This document shows, piece by piece, positions 1 through 9,033 of a stretch of 50,105 nt of DNA. Origin of the DNA: Carnobacterium sp. 17-4 (lineage in GTDB: Bacteria; Bacillota; Bacilli; Lactobacillales; Carnobacteriaceae); the NCBI RefSeq assembly GCF_000195575.1, contig NC_015390.1, positions 1 to 50,105 on the forward strand, given 5' to 3'. The position numbers were made by a program, and so were the translations under genes. The notes beneath the pieces are model-generated. The model had not been told where the DNA came from. It saw only the letters and a list, made by a program, of their open reading frames with translations, and did not search any database. Positions within the stretch are counted from its first letter, which is position 1. Every line of letters begins with the position of its first letter.

Positions 1-80
1 ATATTTCATTTTTGTTACATCTACACATAAGTAACTTTCGCAGTAGTATACCGTTGCATATTATGTTTGTAAATGTTAAA

Positions 81-110
81 ATTTATACATAAGTATACTT
101 ATGTATAAAT
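81..110. promoter_or_regulatory. Perfect 30-bp palindrome at the parA start, likely partition operator
   Basis: Two inverted 15-base halves meet at an AAGTATACTT core. The palindrome ends just before the AGGAGG of parA, so a protein bound here would block the parA promoter or ribosome binding site. The same core recurs at 1411-1430, 1525-1534 and many times at 49.79-50.10 kb. Autoregulation by the ParB-like protein is inferred. Confidence 0.75.
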
Positions 111-124
111 TAGGAGGTAAACAA

Positions 125-943
125 ATGAACGGAAAAGTTTATGTTGTTGGAAACTTTAAGGGCGGGGTTGGTAAAACAAAAACCGTAACTATGCTGGCAT
201 ATGAAGCAGCTACATATTTAAAGGAACGTATCTTAGTTATTGATATGGACCCTCAAGGCAATGCTACTAGAGTGCTTGCTAAAACTGGAAATCTTGATAA
301 CATATCAAAATCAATTACTGATGGTTTTCGAAACGGAAACCTTACCGATGAAATCGTTCATGTCATGGATAATTTAGATATGATACCAGCAAATACATCA
401 TTTAGAAACTTATCAAAGATTCTTTTTGATAAATACCCAGATAATGAAATAGCTCAAATTTCTTATTTAAAAGAACTAATTGAGCCCTTCAAAAATAGTT
501 ATGATCGCATTTATATAGATGTTCCACCCACAATATCTGATTACTCAGACAATGCTATGATAGCTGCCGATTATTGTATTATTGTTCTTCAAACCCAAGA
601 ACTCTCATTAGATGGTGCCCAAACATATATTGCTTACATGCAATTTTTATCAGAAAACTATAATGCCCACTTACAAGTTGTTGGAATTATTCCTATGATG
701 TTAAGACAAGGTGGACGAGTGGATACTAGAGTTTTAGATCAAGCAAGAGAAATGTATGGCAGCAATGTTATTGATACTATTGTAAATTACCAAGAACGTT
801 TAAAAGTATATGATGTAGAAGGTGTTCACATGAACACTAATGCAAATGGAAAAGTAGAAATGTGGGATGGAAAAGCTCACCAAATTTTCATAGATGTTTT
901 AAATGAATTGAACGACCATGAAGCGTATTTAGAAAATATTTAA
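125..943 (+). CDS. parA: ParA-family partition ATPase
   Basis: A 272-residue Walker-type ATPase that moves plasmid copies apart with a centromere-binding partner. The deviant Walker A motif KGGVGKT is at residues 12-18, a second ATPase motif VIDMDPQGN lies near residue 45, and Walker B IDVPPT follows. An ATG at 101 is in frame, but it lies inside the operator palindrome and upstream of AGGAGG (112-117); the ATG at 125 has correct spacing. It resembles the RepB/PrgP proteins of enterococcal pheromone plasmids. The next gene, 29 bases on, is the expected partner, and centromere-like palindromes sit on both sides of the pair. Confidence 0.93.
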   Translation: MNGKVYVVGNFKGGVGKTKTVTMLAYEAATYLKERILVIDMDPQGNATRVLAKTGNLDNISKSITDGFRNGNLTDEIVHVMDNLDMIPANTSFRNLSKILFDKYPDNEIAQISYLKELIEPFKNSYDRIYIDVPPTISDYSDNAMIAADYCIIVLQTQELSLDGAQTYIAYMQFLSENYNAHLQVVGIIPMMLRQGGRVDTRVLDQAREMYGSNVIDTIVNYQERLKVYDVEGVHMNTNANGKVEMWDGKAHQIFIDVLNELNDHEAYLENI

Positions 944-972
944 CTGCTTAGAGTGGGAGAAGGGAGTATTTT

Positions 973-1383
973 ATGAGTAAGTCATTTGAACCAATTATCA
1001 AAAGACAAAAAAGTAGTCTCCAAGAAAAAAATGTATCCATAAAAGGAACTAATGACTTTGGTAGGTCACCTATCCATTCACCAAATGATCTTCCAATTGA
1101 AATCAAAAAAACACAAATTCAAAAACAATTTAAAGCACAAGAGAAGAAGGTACCCGAAAACTTTTTTAAAGCTACAAAAACAGCTAAATTATCTCCTGAT
1201 GTATTACTAAGACTAAATACATTAAAACCTTTTATTGAAGAGTTAGAAGAAATGGATAAATCAACTGTAAACGATATGATGCAAATGCTAATTGAAAGTT
1301 ATGTAAACGCGCGCTTAACTAACCGTCAAAGAGAGGGTTATAATCAAATGTACGAACATCTTTACGAGCATTCAAAAAAATAA
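973..1383 (+). CDS. ParB-like centromere-binding protein (PrgO/RepC type)
   Basis: A 136-residue basic protein following parA by 29 bases. The first 75 residues are Lys/Gln-rich and look disordered. The C-terminal half (about 80-120, with LSPDVLLRLNTLKPFIEELE then VNDMMQMLIESYV) fits a ribbon-helix-helix or short helical DNA-binding fold. Position, size and charge match the small second partition genes of pheromone plasmids (PrgO, pAD1 RepC). I infer that it binds the AGTATACT palindromes upstream, downstream and at the other end of the window. No catalytic motif is visible. Confidence 0.75.
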   Translation: MSKSFEPIIKRQKSSLQEKNVSIKGTNDFGRSPIHSPNDLPIEIKKTQIQKQFKAQEKKVPENFFKATKTAKLSPDVLLRLNTLKPFIEELEEMDKSTVNDMMQMLIESYVNARLTNRQREGYNQMYEHLYEHSKK

Positions 1384-1396
1384 GTTTGCAGAAAAT

Positions 1397-1444
1397 AAGT
1401 TAACTATACAAAAGTATACTAGTATACTTTTGTATAGTTAACTT
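1397..1444. repeat. Perfect 48-bp palindrome downstream of parB
   Basis: Both 24-base arms match without error around an AGTATACT-AGTATACT centre. It lies 13 bases after the parB stop and lacks a long T-run, so it is more likely a centromere or operator site than a plain terminator. It contains two copies of the AAGTATACTT-type core found upstream of parA and fic. Confidence 0.8.
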
Positions 1445-1520
1445 TAAAGATCCGTAGATAACAAAAGACTTTTAAGCTTAGAATTTTAAAAATACTCACA
1501 CAGACACTGTTGAATAGCTT

Positions 1521-1541
1521 GCGTAAGTATACTTTTGTGTA
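1521..1541. promoter_or_regulatory. AAGTATACTT operator half-site upstream of fic
   Basis: The sequence GCGTAAGTATACTTTTGTGT carries the partition-site core about 30 bases before the fic ATG. It suggests that the partition DNA-binding protein also controls fic. Confidence 0.55.
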
Positions 1542-1566
1542 GATATTAAATGTAGGAGGCCTTCAA

Positions 1567-2292
1567 ATGAATAAATTTTTCAAATCCATAACTAGCGACT
1601 ACTTTGAAGATATTTTAGTACGATTAGCTCATCATTCGGCAGGGATTGAGGGAAATACGATTTCTCTACCTGCTACCGTTTCTATCATTGTAAATGGTAC
1701 TTTACCCATTAGTTCCGGCGCTACAGTTAGAGAATTTTATGAGATTGAGAACCACAAGCAAGCTTTTGATCATATGATAAATCATTTAATAAATGAAGAG
1801 ACCCTTTCTACCACCATTATTAAAGAGATACACGCTGATTTAACAGATCGATTACAATACGATAAAGGTCAATTTAAAAAGAATGAAAATATGATTTTAG
1901 GTGCTGAATTTCAAACAGCTTCACCATCAGAAACACCTTTGTTAGTTTCTCAATTAATTGATAATTTAAATTATCGTTTAAGTATATCTAAAGATAGGGA
2001 AGCTAAGTTAATGGCTATTTTGGATACTCATATTCAGTTTGAACGGATTCATCCATTCTCAGATGGGAATGGCCGAACTGGTCGGATGATGATGAACTAT
2101 TCTTTACTACAGGAGGGATTTCCTCCATTAATTATTGAAAAGGATACAAAAGCACAGTATGTTGAAATTTTAGCAACTCAAGACGTAGATTCTTTTTTAA
2201 CTTTTGCTAAATCAATCCTAGATAAAGAAACTAAACGAATGATAGCATTTCAAAATATGGATCAAGAAAAAATCAAAGAAATTGAAGAATAA
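1567..2292 (+). CDS. Fic-domain protein (probable AMP transferase)
   Basis: A 241-residue Fic/DOC-family protein. The full catalytic motif HPFSDGNGRTGR is at residues 162-173, with His162 as catalytic base. Near the N terminus, S24-xxx-E28-G-N30 matches the inhibitory-helix motif of self-inhibited (class II) Fic proteins, so toxin and brake sit in one chain. Fic enzymes usually transfer AMP from ATP to protein hydroxyls; the target here is unknown. AGGAGG at 1554-1559 fits the ATG. Placement beside the partition genes under a shared palindrome suggests a stabilising role. No separate antitoxin gene is seen. Confidence 0.88.
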   Translation: MNKFFKSITSDYFEDILVRLAHHSAGIEGNTISLPATVSIIVNGTLPISSGATVREFYEIENHKQAFDHMINHLINEETLSTTIIKEIHADLTDRLQYDKGQFKKNENMILGAEFQTASPSETPLLVSQLIDNLNYRLSISKDREAKLMAILDTHIQFERIHPFSDGNGRTGRMMMNYSLLQEGFPPLIIEKDTKAQYVEILATQDVDSFLTFAKSILDKETKRMIAFQNMDQEKIKEIEE

Positions 2293-2322
2293 GCTTTTTT
2301 GGCTTTTATTCTTCAATTTTTT
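2281..2322 (+). terminator. Terminator of fic
   Basis: A 12-base stem (ATTGAAGAATAA with its complement) overlaps the fic stop codon and is followed by a T-run. Confidence 0.8.
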
Positions 2323-2419
2323 TGATTTCAAGTGTCTATCAGGAGCATTTTAAGAACGTTTCAATTTTTTTAGTGTGTAGTTGTATTTAAAGGAGACTAA
2401 TTAAGTGATTAATCCAATT

Positions 2420-2545
2420 ACCAAATACAAGTGTTTTTGGTAATTAGTTTTACACAAAAATAAAAACAACAAAAATCCTTATAAAATCTACTTTTCTTAC
2501 ATTACCAAAACACATTACCATAATGATTACCAAATACTATTACAA
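2420..2545. other. ATTACCA repeat cluster, candidate res site of the resolvase
   Basis: Repeated ATTACCA(A) and inverted TTTGGTAAT boxes occur between fic and the resolvase, including an inverted pair near 2427-2454 and direct copies near 2511-2540. A cluster of short inverted and direct boxes just upstream of a serine resolvase is the usual place for its crossover and accessory sites. The rest of the 2323-2643 gap is AT-rich without a visible gene. Confidence 0.5.
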
Positions 2546-2643
2546 ATAATAAGCTTAATGATATACTAGAAAAGGACACATTGTTACTTTATTTTATTAA
2601 CTATATTTATATAATAGAAGAAACTTTTTAAAGAGGTGGAGTT

Positions 2644-3246
2644 ATGCGAATTGCTTATGCTCGAGTATCAACAGATAAACAAGAACTTTATCGTCAATTA
2701 GACGCTTTAGAAAGAATTGGATATGATAAACTCATTCAAGAGAAATTTACAGGTACACAGAAAAAACGTGCTGGACTAGATAGCTTATTTAATACCGTTC
2801 GATCAGGGGATACCGTTATTATTGAATCAATTAGTCGTTTAGGTAGAAAAACGCTAGATATTCTGTCTACGGTTGAAGAACTTAAAGAGCAAGGCGTAGA
2901 AGTTATTTCGTTAAAAGAAAATTTAGATACCTCTACTCCAACCGGCCAAGCTATGTTTCAAATGATGGCCGTAATTGCTCAATTGGAACGTGATCTGACG
3001 GTACAGCGAGTGAATGAAGGTTTAGCGTCCGCTAAAGCACGTGGAGTCAAGCTTGGTAGACCGATAATGGATAAACAAAAGGTAACAGATGCTTTACGCT
3101 TATATGATTCAGGACATTATTCAGTTAGAGACATTATACGAATCACTGGTATCTCTCAAGGTTCGTTATATAGGAAAATAAAAGAAAGAGAATTCAAACA
3201 AACGTTAATTGAAATTAAAGACACAGTAAAAGAAACTAAAGATTAA
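2644..3246 (+). CDS. Serine recombinase (resolvase/invertase family)
   Basis: A 200-residue small serine recombinase. The N-terminal motif YARVST carries catalytic Ser9; the dimer-helix region (QMMAVIAQLERDLTVQRVNEG) and the linker GVKLGRP follow. A C-terminal helix-turn-helix spans about 155-180 (VRDIIRITGISQGSLYRKI). On plasmids such enzymes resolve dimers at a res site, probably the box cluster just upstream. It could also be an invertase acting on inverted sites such as the 51-bp repeats at 39.3 and 49.2 kb. AGAGGTGG at 2632-2639 supports the ATG. Confidence 0.92.
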   Translation: MRIAYARVSTDKQELYRQLDALERIGYDKLIQEKFTGTQKKRAGLDSLFNTVRSGDTVIIESISRLGRKTLDILSTVEELKEQGVEVISLKENLDTSTPTGQAMFQMMAVIAQLERDLTVQRVNEGLASAKARGVKLGRPIMDKQKVTDALRLYDSGHYSVRDIIRITGISQGSLYRKIKEREFKQTLIEIKDTVKETKD

Positions 3247-3281
3247 AGCTCTTGAGCTAATATCCTTTAGTTTCTTTTTTT
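3229..3281 (+). terminator. Terminator of the resolvase gene
   Basis: A 13-base stem (AAAGAAACTAAAG with its complement) encloses the stop codon and ends in a T-run. Confidence 0.8.
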
Positions 3282-3589
3282 TTAAAAATATTTAATTAAC
3301 TTAATTTTTTTAACGTTTTTCCTGCTATTGATTTTGTTGGTTGGTTATTTTTTTTGAACATATACTTTTTATTGCTTTTCTACCTTTTTCACCGGTGTGT
3401 TTTGCCATGATATAGCCTTATTTTATTATTTAACAAAAATAATTTGGTTTAATAGTCGGAAGAATATTTCTTATCTTATACATAATAAAAGACGGCTCAT
3501 AATGATAAGTTTTCCTATGTGTAGGAAAGCTTATCATTGTAGCGCTTACATTATAGTCGCTGTAAAATACTATTTATCAGGAGGTCAAC
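3282..3589 (+). promoter_or_regulatory. Leader of the first PTS operon: 17-bp stem-loop and cre-like site
   Basis: A stem of 17 pairs with one G-T wobble and a TGTG loop spans 3501-3538. Directly after it, TTGTAGCGCTTACA (3537-3550) resembles a catabolite (CcpA) operator, with a good right half and a poor left half. AGGAGGTC precedes the regulator ATG at 3590. The stem-loop could be an operator for the PRD regulator or an RNA switch; it lacks a T-run. A 67-codon frame across this region has no ribosome site of its own and looks non-coding. Confidence 0.45.
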
Positions 3590-5446
3590 ATGAAAAATAA
3601 ATATCGGCAACTGATCGAATGTTTAAGTAGTCATAATGGAGAGTATGTATCTGCATTAGTTCTTGCAGAAGCACTTAATGTTACTGACAGAAGTATTAGG
3701 AACTATATCAAGGAGATAAATAGTAATGTTTCAAATGGTGTTATGATCTCATCATCTCAGCTTGGATACAAGATAATTTCCACTGATAGTGAACACATAC
3801 ATGAGAAGGGAGAATTTAATGAATCGGATTCAGAAAACAAATTATTAGAGTTTCAAATCATTCAATTTCTATTAAACAATAATAACTATACTTCTTATGA
3901 TGAGATAGCCAATAAATTTTTCTACTCACCCCAAACAATTAGAAGTAGAATTCAGAAACTCGTAATAACCATTAATGAATTAGGGATAAAAGTTACAATT
4001 GATACAAAAGTTTTTAAAGGTATCAAATTAATTGGAAGCGAAGTTCAAAAAAGAATATTATTAGAAATATTTTTTACCAATATTTTTGTGAAAAAAGAAA
4101 TGTTTAAAGACTTGGTTATCAAGAGCTTTGATAATTGGATTGAACCTAAGAAAATAGAAAAAATTTTCAGAATAGTTGATAAGATAAATACAGATCTTGA
4201 ATTAAATCTCGAATTTTTAATGTATAAAAAAACTATAACTCAACTTATTATTATGGTTCATCAAATAAATATTCAAAAATCTATTGAATTTGATAAGAAT
4301 CAATTAGAAGAAATTAAAATATTCAAAGAGTACGAAGTAGCCTTAAAAATAGAAACAGAACTGAATGAACTTATATTTCTAGATGATGGAGAGTCTTTAT
4401 TTCTAGTAAACTATCTTATTTCTCTTCAATTAGATTTAGGGAAAATTTCTTCAGATGGACAAGATTCAATGATTTTAGCAACTATTCATTCAATTCTAGA
4501 AGAAATAGAATCTGTATATAATATTGAAACATTTTCAAAAAAACGTTTTAGAAACAACATATCAGATCATATTTACAGAATAATACACCCTGCTTCACAG
4601 AACATTTTAATATATAACCCACATGTGAAAGAAGCGAAATCAGAGTATATTTTTTCATTTAGTATTGCTTCAAATATTGCACTTAAACTCGAAAAGTTTT
4701 TTCATTTAGAAATAAGGGATAGTGAAATTGCTTATTTAGCTTATCATATCCAAGTAATTTTGGAATCTCAAGATAAAAAGAAAATCAAAACTGTCATTTT
4801 ATACAGTCGAAACTATGAACGATCTAAATTATTATCATCAAAATTAATCACTTATTTCGATGAATTAGAGATTATAGCAATAGAAAAATATACTAATAAT
4901 TTTAAATTTCACGAAAAAAATCTTTATGTCGGAATAAATTTAGTTAACGTTCCCCCAAAAATAAATAATTTTATTAATCTTGGAAGTAGCTTCCGAAGCA
5001 ACGATATAAAAAAGATTAACTTTTTTCTTGAATCACAGAAGATTTTTTTAGAAAAAGCAACTATTCATTGTCTGAATGCTGATGATCCCAAGGAAATAAT
5101 AAAAAAACTACTGGTTATAGAAGGCCAAGAAATTATGCTTGATTCAATATTAAAACGCGAAGAAATTTCTTCTACCTCAATTGGAAACTTAGTCGCTATT
5201 CCACACCCCTACATTGGGAAAAGTGAATATAAAGAAAAGATAATTATAGGCATTATTAACCAAGAAGTAACTTGGGGTAAAGAAGCCGTCCAATTGATAC
5301 TAGTTTATATTCCTTCTTCAGATACTGAAAGAAATGAATTTATTTTTCAAGAATTTTATCAAAAAACAAAAGACATTACAGATGTTAGAAAATTAATAAA
5401 AACAAAGACAAAAGAACAATTTATAAAAAAATGGAATGAAATTTGA
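3590..5446 (+). CDS. PRD-containing PTS-controlled transcriptional activator
   Basis: A 618-residue regulator of the MtlR/LicR type. It carries two N-terminal helix-turn-helix units (about 18-40 with LAEALNVTDRSIRNYIKEI, and about 98-125), two PRD domains with candidate phosphorylated histidines (one near the HPASQN motif), an EIIB-like stretch without a clear catalytic cysteine, and a C-terminal EIIA-like domain with IPHP. Such proteins sense PTS flux through phosphorylation and switch on adjacent sugar genes. It precedes an aldolase and an EIIABC gene by short gaps, so it likely activates this operon. Reading starts at 3590 after CAGGAGG. Confidence 0.88.
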   Translation: MKNKYRQLIECLSSHNGEYVSALVLAEALNVTDRSIRNYIKEINSNVSNGVMISSSQLGYKIISTDSEHIHEKGEFNESDSENKLLEFQIIQFLLNNNNYTSYDEIANKFFYSPQTIRSRIQKLVITINELGIKVTIDTKVFKGIKLIGSEVQKRILLEIFFTNIFVKKEMFKDLVIKSFDNWIEPKKIEKIFRIVDKINTDLELNLEFLMYKKTITQLIIMVHQINIQKSIEFDKNQLEEIKIFKEYEVALKIETELNELIFLDDGESLFLVNYLISLQLDLGKISSDGQDSMILATIHSILEEIESVYNIETFSKKRFRNNISDHIYRIIHPASQNILIYNPHVKEAKSEYIFSFSIASNIALKLEKFFHLEIRDSEIAYLAYHIQVILESQDKKKIKTVILYSRNYERSKLLSSKLITYFDELEIIAIEKYTNNFKFHEKNLYVGINLVNVPPKINNFINLGSSFRSNDIKKINFFLESQKIFLEKATIHCLNADDPKEIIKKLLVIEGQEIMLDSILKREEISSTSIGNLVAIPHPYIGKSEYKEKIIIGIINQEVTWGKEAVQLILVYIPSSDTERNEFIFQEFYQKTKDITDVRKLIKTKTKEQFIKKWNEI

Positions 5447-5461
5447 GAGGATGTAATAAAT

Positions 5462-6328
5462 ATGTTAATGAATACAAAAGAATTACTTACAGTTGCTTAC
5501 GAAAATAATTTTGCGGTCGGATCTTTTAATGTTGCTAATAGTGAATTTGTTAAAGTTGTAATTGAAGCAGCAGAAGAAAAAGGGGCTCCAGCAATTATTC
5601 AAATTCATCCAAATGAGGTTGAATTAGTTGGAGATGATTTTATCACTTATGTCGTGGAAGCATGTAAAAATACACGTATCCCCATATCTATCCATCTAGA
5701 TCATGGTGCTTCAGTAAAAGATGTTTTGAGAGCAATTAGAAATGGGTATACATCAGTAATGATAGATGCTTCTCATGACAGTTTTGAAGATAACATAGCT
5801 ATTACAAAAAAAGTTGTTGAAATTGCTCATGCTGTAAATGTTTCTGTAGAAGCAGAACTTGGAACTATTGGAACAAATGAGGGTAGTTCTGAAGGTGGAG
5901 CCGATGAAATTCTTTACACTAATCCTGAAGATGCTAAAAGATTCATAAAAGAAACCGGAATCGATATTCTTGCTGTAGCTATAGGCACATCTCATGGACA
6001 GTACAGACATAAAGGAAAACCTGAATTAAAAATTGATTTACTTGAAGAAATTAATAACCTAGTAGATATTCCCTTGGTATTGCACGGAGGAAGCGACAAT
6101 AAAGATGAAGAAATTCAACAAACATATCATCATGGGGTAGCTAAAATTAATCTATCTACAGATATGAAAAATGCATTTTTCAAACAAATGCGCACATTTT
6201 TAACTGAAAATGAGAATGCATATGAACCTGACGTTATCATACCAAGTGCTCGTGAATCTGCTAAAGAATTAGTTAAACATAAAATGGATTTATTTAATTC
6301 TACTGGAAAAGCAACTTTATATAAATAA
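5462..6328 (+). CDS. Class II ketose-bisphosphate aldolase (fructose/tagatose-bisphosphate type)
   Basis: A 288-residue zinc-dependent aldolase that splits a ketose 1,6-bisphosphate into glycerone phosphate and glyceraldehyde 3-phosphate. Motifs include LDHG near residue 79 (metal ligand region), EAELGTIG, GTSHGQYRHKGKP and LHGGSD, all typical of the FbaA/GatY/KbaY family. The substrate (fructose, tagatose or another ketose phosphate) cannot be read from the sequence. It sits 15 bases after the regulator and 35 before EIIABC, so it probably processes the sugar phosphate that the PTS delivers. A second in-frame ATG at 5468 is an alternative start. Confidence 0.9.
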   Translation: MLMNTKELLTVAYENNFAVGSFNVANSEFVKVVIEAAEEKGAPAIIQIHPNEVELVGDDFITYVVEACKNTRIPISIHLDHGASVKDVLRAIRNGYTSVMIDASHDSFEDNIAITKKVVEIAHAVNVSVEAELGTIGTNEGSSEGGADEILYTNPEDAKRFIKETGIDILAVAIGTSHGQYRHKGKPELKIDLLEEINNLVDIPLVLHGGSDNKDEEIQQTYHHGVAKINLSTDMKNAFFKQMRTFLTENENAYEPDVIIPSARESAKELVKHKMDLFNSTGKATLYK

Positions 6329-6363
6329 GTAGTGTTTTTCCTACTTTATTAGGAGGGAAAGTA

Positions 6364-8271
6364 ATGAAACTTGAGGATTTAATTAATGATAAAAATATAA
6401 TTTTAACTTTAAACGGACAAGACCAAGCTAGTGTCATAGATGAATTAGTAACTAAACTTAAAGAAAATGAAATAATTGATAATATTGAAACGTTTAAAAA
6501 TGCTATTTGGAAAAGAGAAAACGAAGTTTCTACTGCTATTGGAGATGGTATAGCTATACCTCATGCTCAAAGTTTCGCTGTAAAAAAGCCATCAATTATG
6601 ATGGGTCGTTCTTTAAAAGGAATAGAATACGGTGGTGAAAATACAAATCTAATATTTATGATTGCTGCACCTGAAAACGCATCAAACGAGCATTTATCCT
6701 TACTATCCAAATTATCAACCTTCTTGATTAATGAAACTTTTCGTGCAAAATTGTTAGTAGCACAAACTAATAATGATGTTATTAATGCTATCAAAGAACA
6801 AGAAAAAAAACAAACTTCTACTCTAACTAATATTGAAGAATCCGGGAAATATTTAATTGGAATCACCGGTTGTATGACGGGAATAGCACATACTTATATG
6901 GCTGCTGAATCGTTAAAAGAAGCTGCTCGTAAAAGAGGTATGACTGCAAAAATTCAAACTAATGGAGCAAATGGACCTGAAAACAAATTGACTCCATCCG
7001 ATGTTGCTAAAGCAGATGCAATTATCATTGCACACGATGTAAACGTTGACAAATCTATTTTCAAAGGAAAAAAAATTGTTGACGTCCCTGTAAAAAAAGC
7101 AATCAATAAAGCTGACGAATTAATTGACTTAGCTTTATCATATAAAATTAAAGATTCTAATAGTAATTTTAATGATACGAGTGATATTGAACCAGAAAAC
7201 GAAGAAAAAAAAGAAGGTTTAAATTTTTATAAACATATTATGAGTGGTGTCTCTTATATGATTCCATTCGTAGTTGTTGGCGGAATCTTTATAGCAATTT
7301 CTTTTATGTTCGGAATTTATGCTGCCGATCCTGATAGCAGTCAATACAATGTCTTTGCAGAGTTCTTTAGTCAGATGGGAGGAGAAGCTGCATTTGCTCT
7401 TATGGTCCCTATATTGGCAGGATACATTGGATACAGTATAGCTGATAAACAAGGGCTTGCACCAGCTATGATTGGTGGGATGATGGCAAGTATCGGCGGT
7501 TCGGGTTTCCTTGGTGGTATGGCAGCCGGATTTATTGGTGGATTTTCAGCATTAATTATTGGTAGGTCAATGAGAAAAGTACCCAAATCATTCCAAGGAT
7601 TAGTCTCTGTTTTAGCAGTGCCATTGCTTAGTACTTTAATTGTCGGGGCATTCATGTTCTTCATCTTAAATACTCCAATGTCAATGTTAAATATATTTCT
7701 TGAAAACTGGCTAACCAGTCTGACCGGAGTTAATGCGGTATTATTAGGGGCTTTATTAGCAGGAATGATGGCTTCAGATATGGGTGGTCCGATTAATAAA
7801 ACCGCTTCAGCATTTGGACTCGCAATGTTTTCAGCAAACATTTTTGAACCTTCCGCTGCTTTGATGGTTGGTGGTATGGTACCTCCAATTGGAATTGCTT
7901 TAGCAACGACATTCTTTAAAAATAGATTTACCGAACAAGAAAGAGAAGCAGGTAAAGCAAGTTATATCTTAGGTGCTAGTTTTATTACAGAAGGAGCTAT
8001 TCCTTTTGCTGCTGCTGATCCCTTACGTATAATTCCTGCGAATATCATTGGAGCTGCAATAGGTGGAGCAATTAGTATGGCTCTAAATATTAGCTTAAAA
8101 GCACCTCATGGTGGGATTTTTGTAATCCCAATCGCTTCTAACAAACCCTTACTCTATATTGGCTGTGTTCTGTTAGGTTCAATTGTTACCTGTCTAATTA
8201 TAGGTTTCCTTAAAAAGCCACTTACTGAGAAAGAGCAATCTTTAAGAGGAGATATGATAAATCTATTCTAA
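6364..8271 (+). CDS. PTS fructose-family transporter EIIABC
   Basis: A 635-residue fused sugar permease. The EIIA domain (1-145) has phosphohistidine His67 in IPHA. The EIIB domain (about 163-255) has catalytic Cys170 in GCMTGIAHTYMA. The EIIC domain (about 290-625) has roughly eight to nine membrane spans and ends with a cytoplasmic tail. It imports and phosphorylates a fructose-like sugar using HPr phosphate. AGGAGG lies 8 bases before the ATG. It is the last gene of the regulator-aldolase-PTS operon, and the pairing with the aldolase suggests a ketose or a sugar entering as ketose 1-phosphate. Confidence 0.93.
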   Translation: MKLEDLINDKNIILTLNGQDQASVIDELVTKLKENEIIDNIETFKNAIWKRENEVSTAIGDGIAIPHAQSFAVKKPSIMMGRSLKGIEYGGENTNLIFMIAAPENASNEHLSLLSKLSTFLINETFRAKLLVAQTNNDVINAIKEQEKKQTSTLTNIEESGKYLIGITGCMTGIAHTYMAAESLKEAARKRGMTAKIQTNGANGPENKLTPSDVAKADAIIIAHDVNVDKSIFKGKKIVDVPVKKAINKADELIDLALSYKIKDSNSNFNDTSDIEPENEEKKEGLNFYKHIMSGVSYMIPFVVVGGIFIAISFMFGIYAADPDSSQYNVFAEFFSQMGGEAAFALMVPILAGYIGYSIADKQGLAPAMIGGMMASIGGSGFLGGMAAGFIGGFSALIIGRSMRKVPKSFQGLVSVLAVPLLSTLIVGAFMFFILNTPMSMLNIFLENWLTSLTGVNAVLLGALLAGMMASDMGGPINKTASAFGLAMFSANIFEPSAALMVGGMVPPIGIALATTFFKNRFTEQEREAGKASYILGASFITEGAIPFAAADPLRIIPANIIGAAIGGAISMALNISLKAPHGGIFVIPIASNKPLLYIGCVLLGSIVTCLIIGFLKKPLTEKEQSLRGDMINLF

Positions 8272-8776
8272 TTACGAAATATTTCATCTATTATTAAAAT
8301 ATGGATGAATTTACAGAAGAAGAAGCTCTAGAAAAAGAGCATGAATGGTTAAATTCTCATTAAATAGTATATCATTAAATACATTCACTAGATGGGTAGT
8401 ATTATTAAGCTGAAGAATTAACTTAATAATACTACTCAATAAGTGCGCAGAACTCATTCAAAGTTTACATACTTACAATATGATACATTTAATTTTTTTT
8501 TTTAAAATGCTCTAAAAAAACTAAAAAAAATAAATAAAGGATGGAATAACTGATTAATAACCAGTTGGTCCATCCTTTTAACTTTACCAATTTGATCCTA
8601 AATCCACATTCATTTTCATAACGCTGGGGATGATACTTTCTTTGTATCAGAGTTGAATTGAGTTGAAAAAATATTCATCGATACTTTCTCATTTTCGGTT
8701 AGTTTAACTATATCCTTTATTTTTCCATATTTAATTCTTGATTAATATTCTTAACCAACACACAGTATTTAACGTC
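8272..8776. other. Intergenic region with inverted repeats and a micro-frame
   Basis: After EIIABC there is a 20-codon frame (8301-8363, rich in Glu) without a ribosome site, possibly a gene remnant. A 14-bp inverted repeat (8396-8409 with 8422-8435) has no T-run. The clear terminator is listed separately. The rest is AT-rich and shows no supported gene. Confidence 0.4.
8536..8579 (+). terminator. Rho-independent terminator
   Basis: AAAGGATGGA pairs with TCCATCCTTT across an internal AACTG/CAGTT stem and runs into T residues. It probably ends the first PTS operon. Confidence 0.6.
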
Positions 8777-8998
8777 TTATTTTAACCAGATATCAGCAGT
8801 ATTTTCTCCTAACCAAACGGTTACAATATCTTTTTTACCTTTACCCGTAGCAATGACATAATCAAATGCCTTATCTTTAGAAACTAGTTCAATCGAATAA
8901 AAATTTAAGCTACCGTTAAGTTTACTTATTTTCAACATTGAAACAATGTACCTAAATAAAAAATAAAATAAAATACATTTACATAAAATCGTTTTCAT
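8777..8998 (-). CDS. Hypothetical small protein (doubtful)
   Basis: A frame of up to 73 codons on the minus strand between two plus-strand operons. The first 20 residues are hydrophobic and cysteine-containing. The remainder (from the internal Met at 8938) reads as an ordinary small beta-rich protein with GKGKKDIVTVWLGENTADIW. I do not recognise it. There is no clear ribosome site for either start, so it could be the tail of a lost gene. Confidence 0.3.
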   Translation of the reverse strand: MKTILCKCILFYFLFRYIVSMLKISKLNGSLNFYSIELVSKDKAFDYVIATGKGKKDIVTVWLGENTADIWLK

Positions 8999-9033
8999 GT
9001 TATTATTTTGATGAAAAGAGAGGGGAATAACAA

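Noticed and set aside
3397-3600. A 67-codon frame before the PRD regulator
   Set aside because: It crosses the stem-loop and cre-like box, and has no ribosome site of its own.
7371-7841. A 156-codon minus-strand frame
   Set aside because: Antisense shadow of the membrane part of EIIABC.
8462-8489. A third dif-like site (AGTTTACATAC)
   Set aside because: Only one half resembles dif and there is no matching partner or module boundary nearby.
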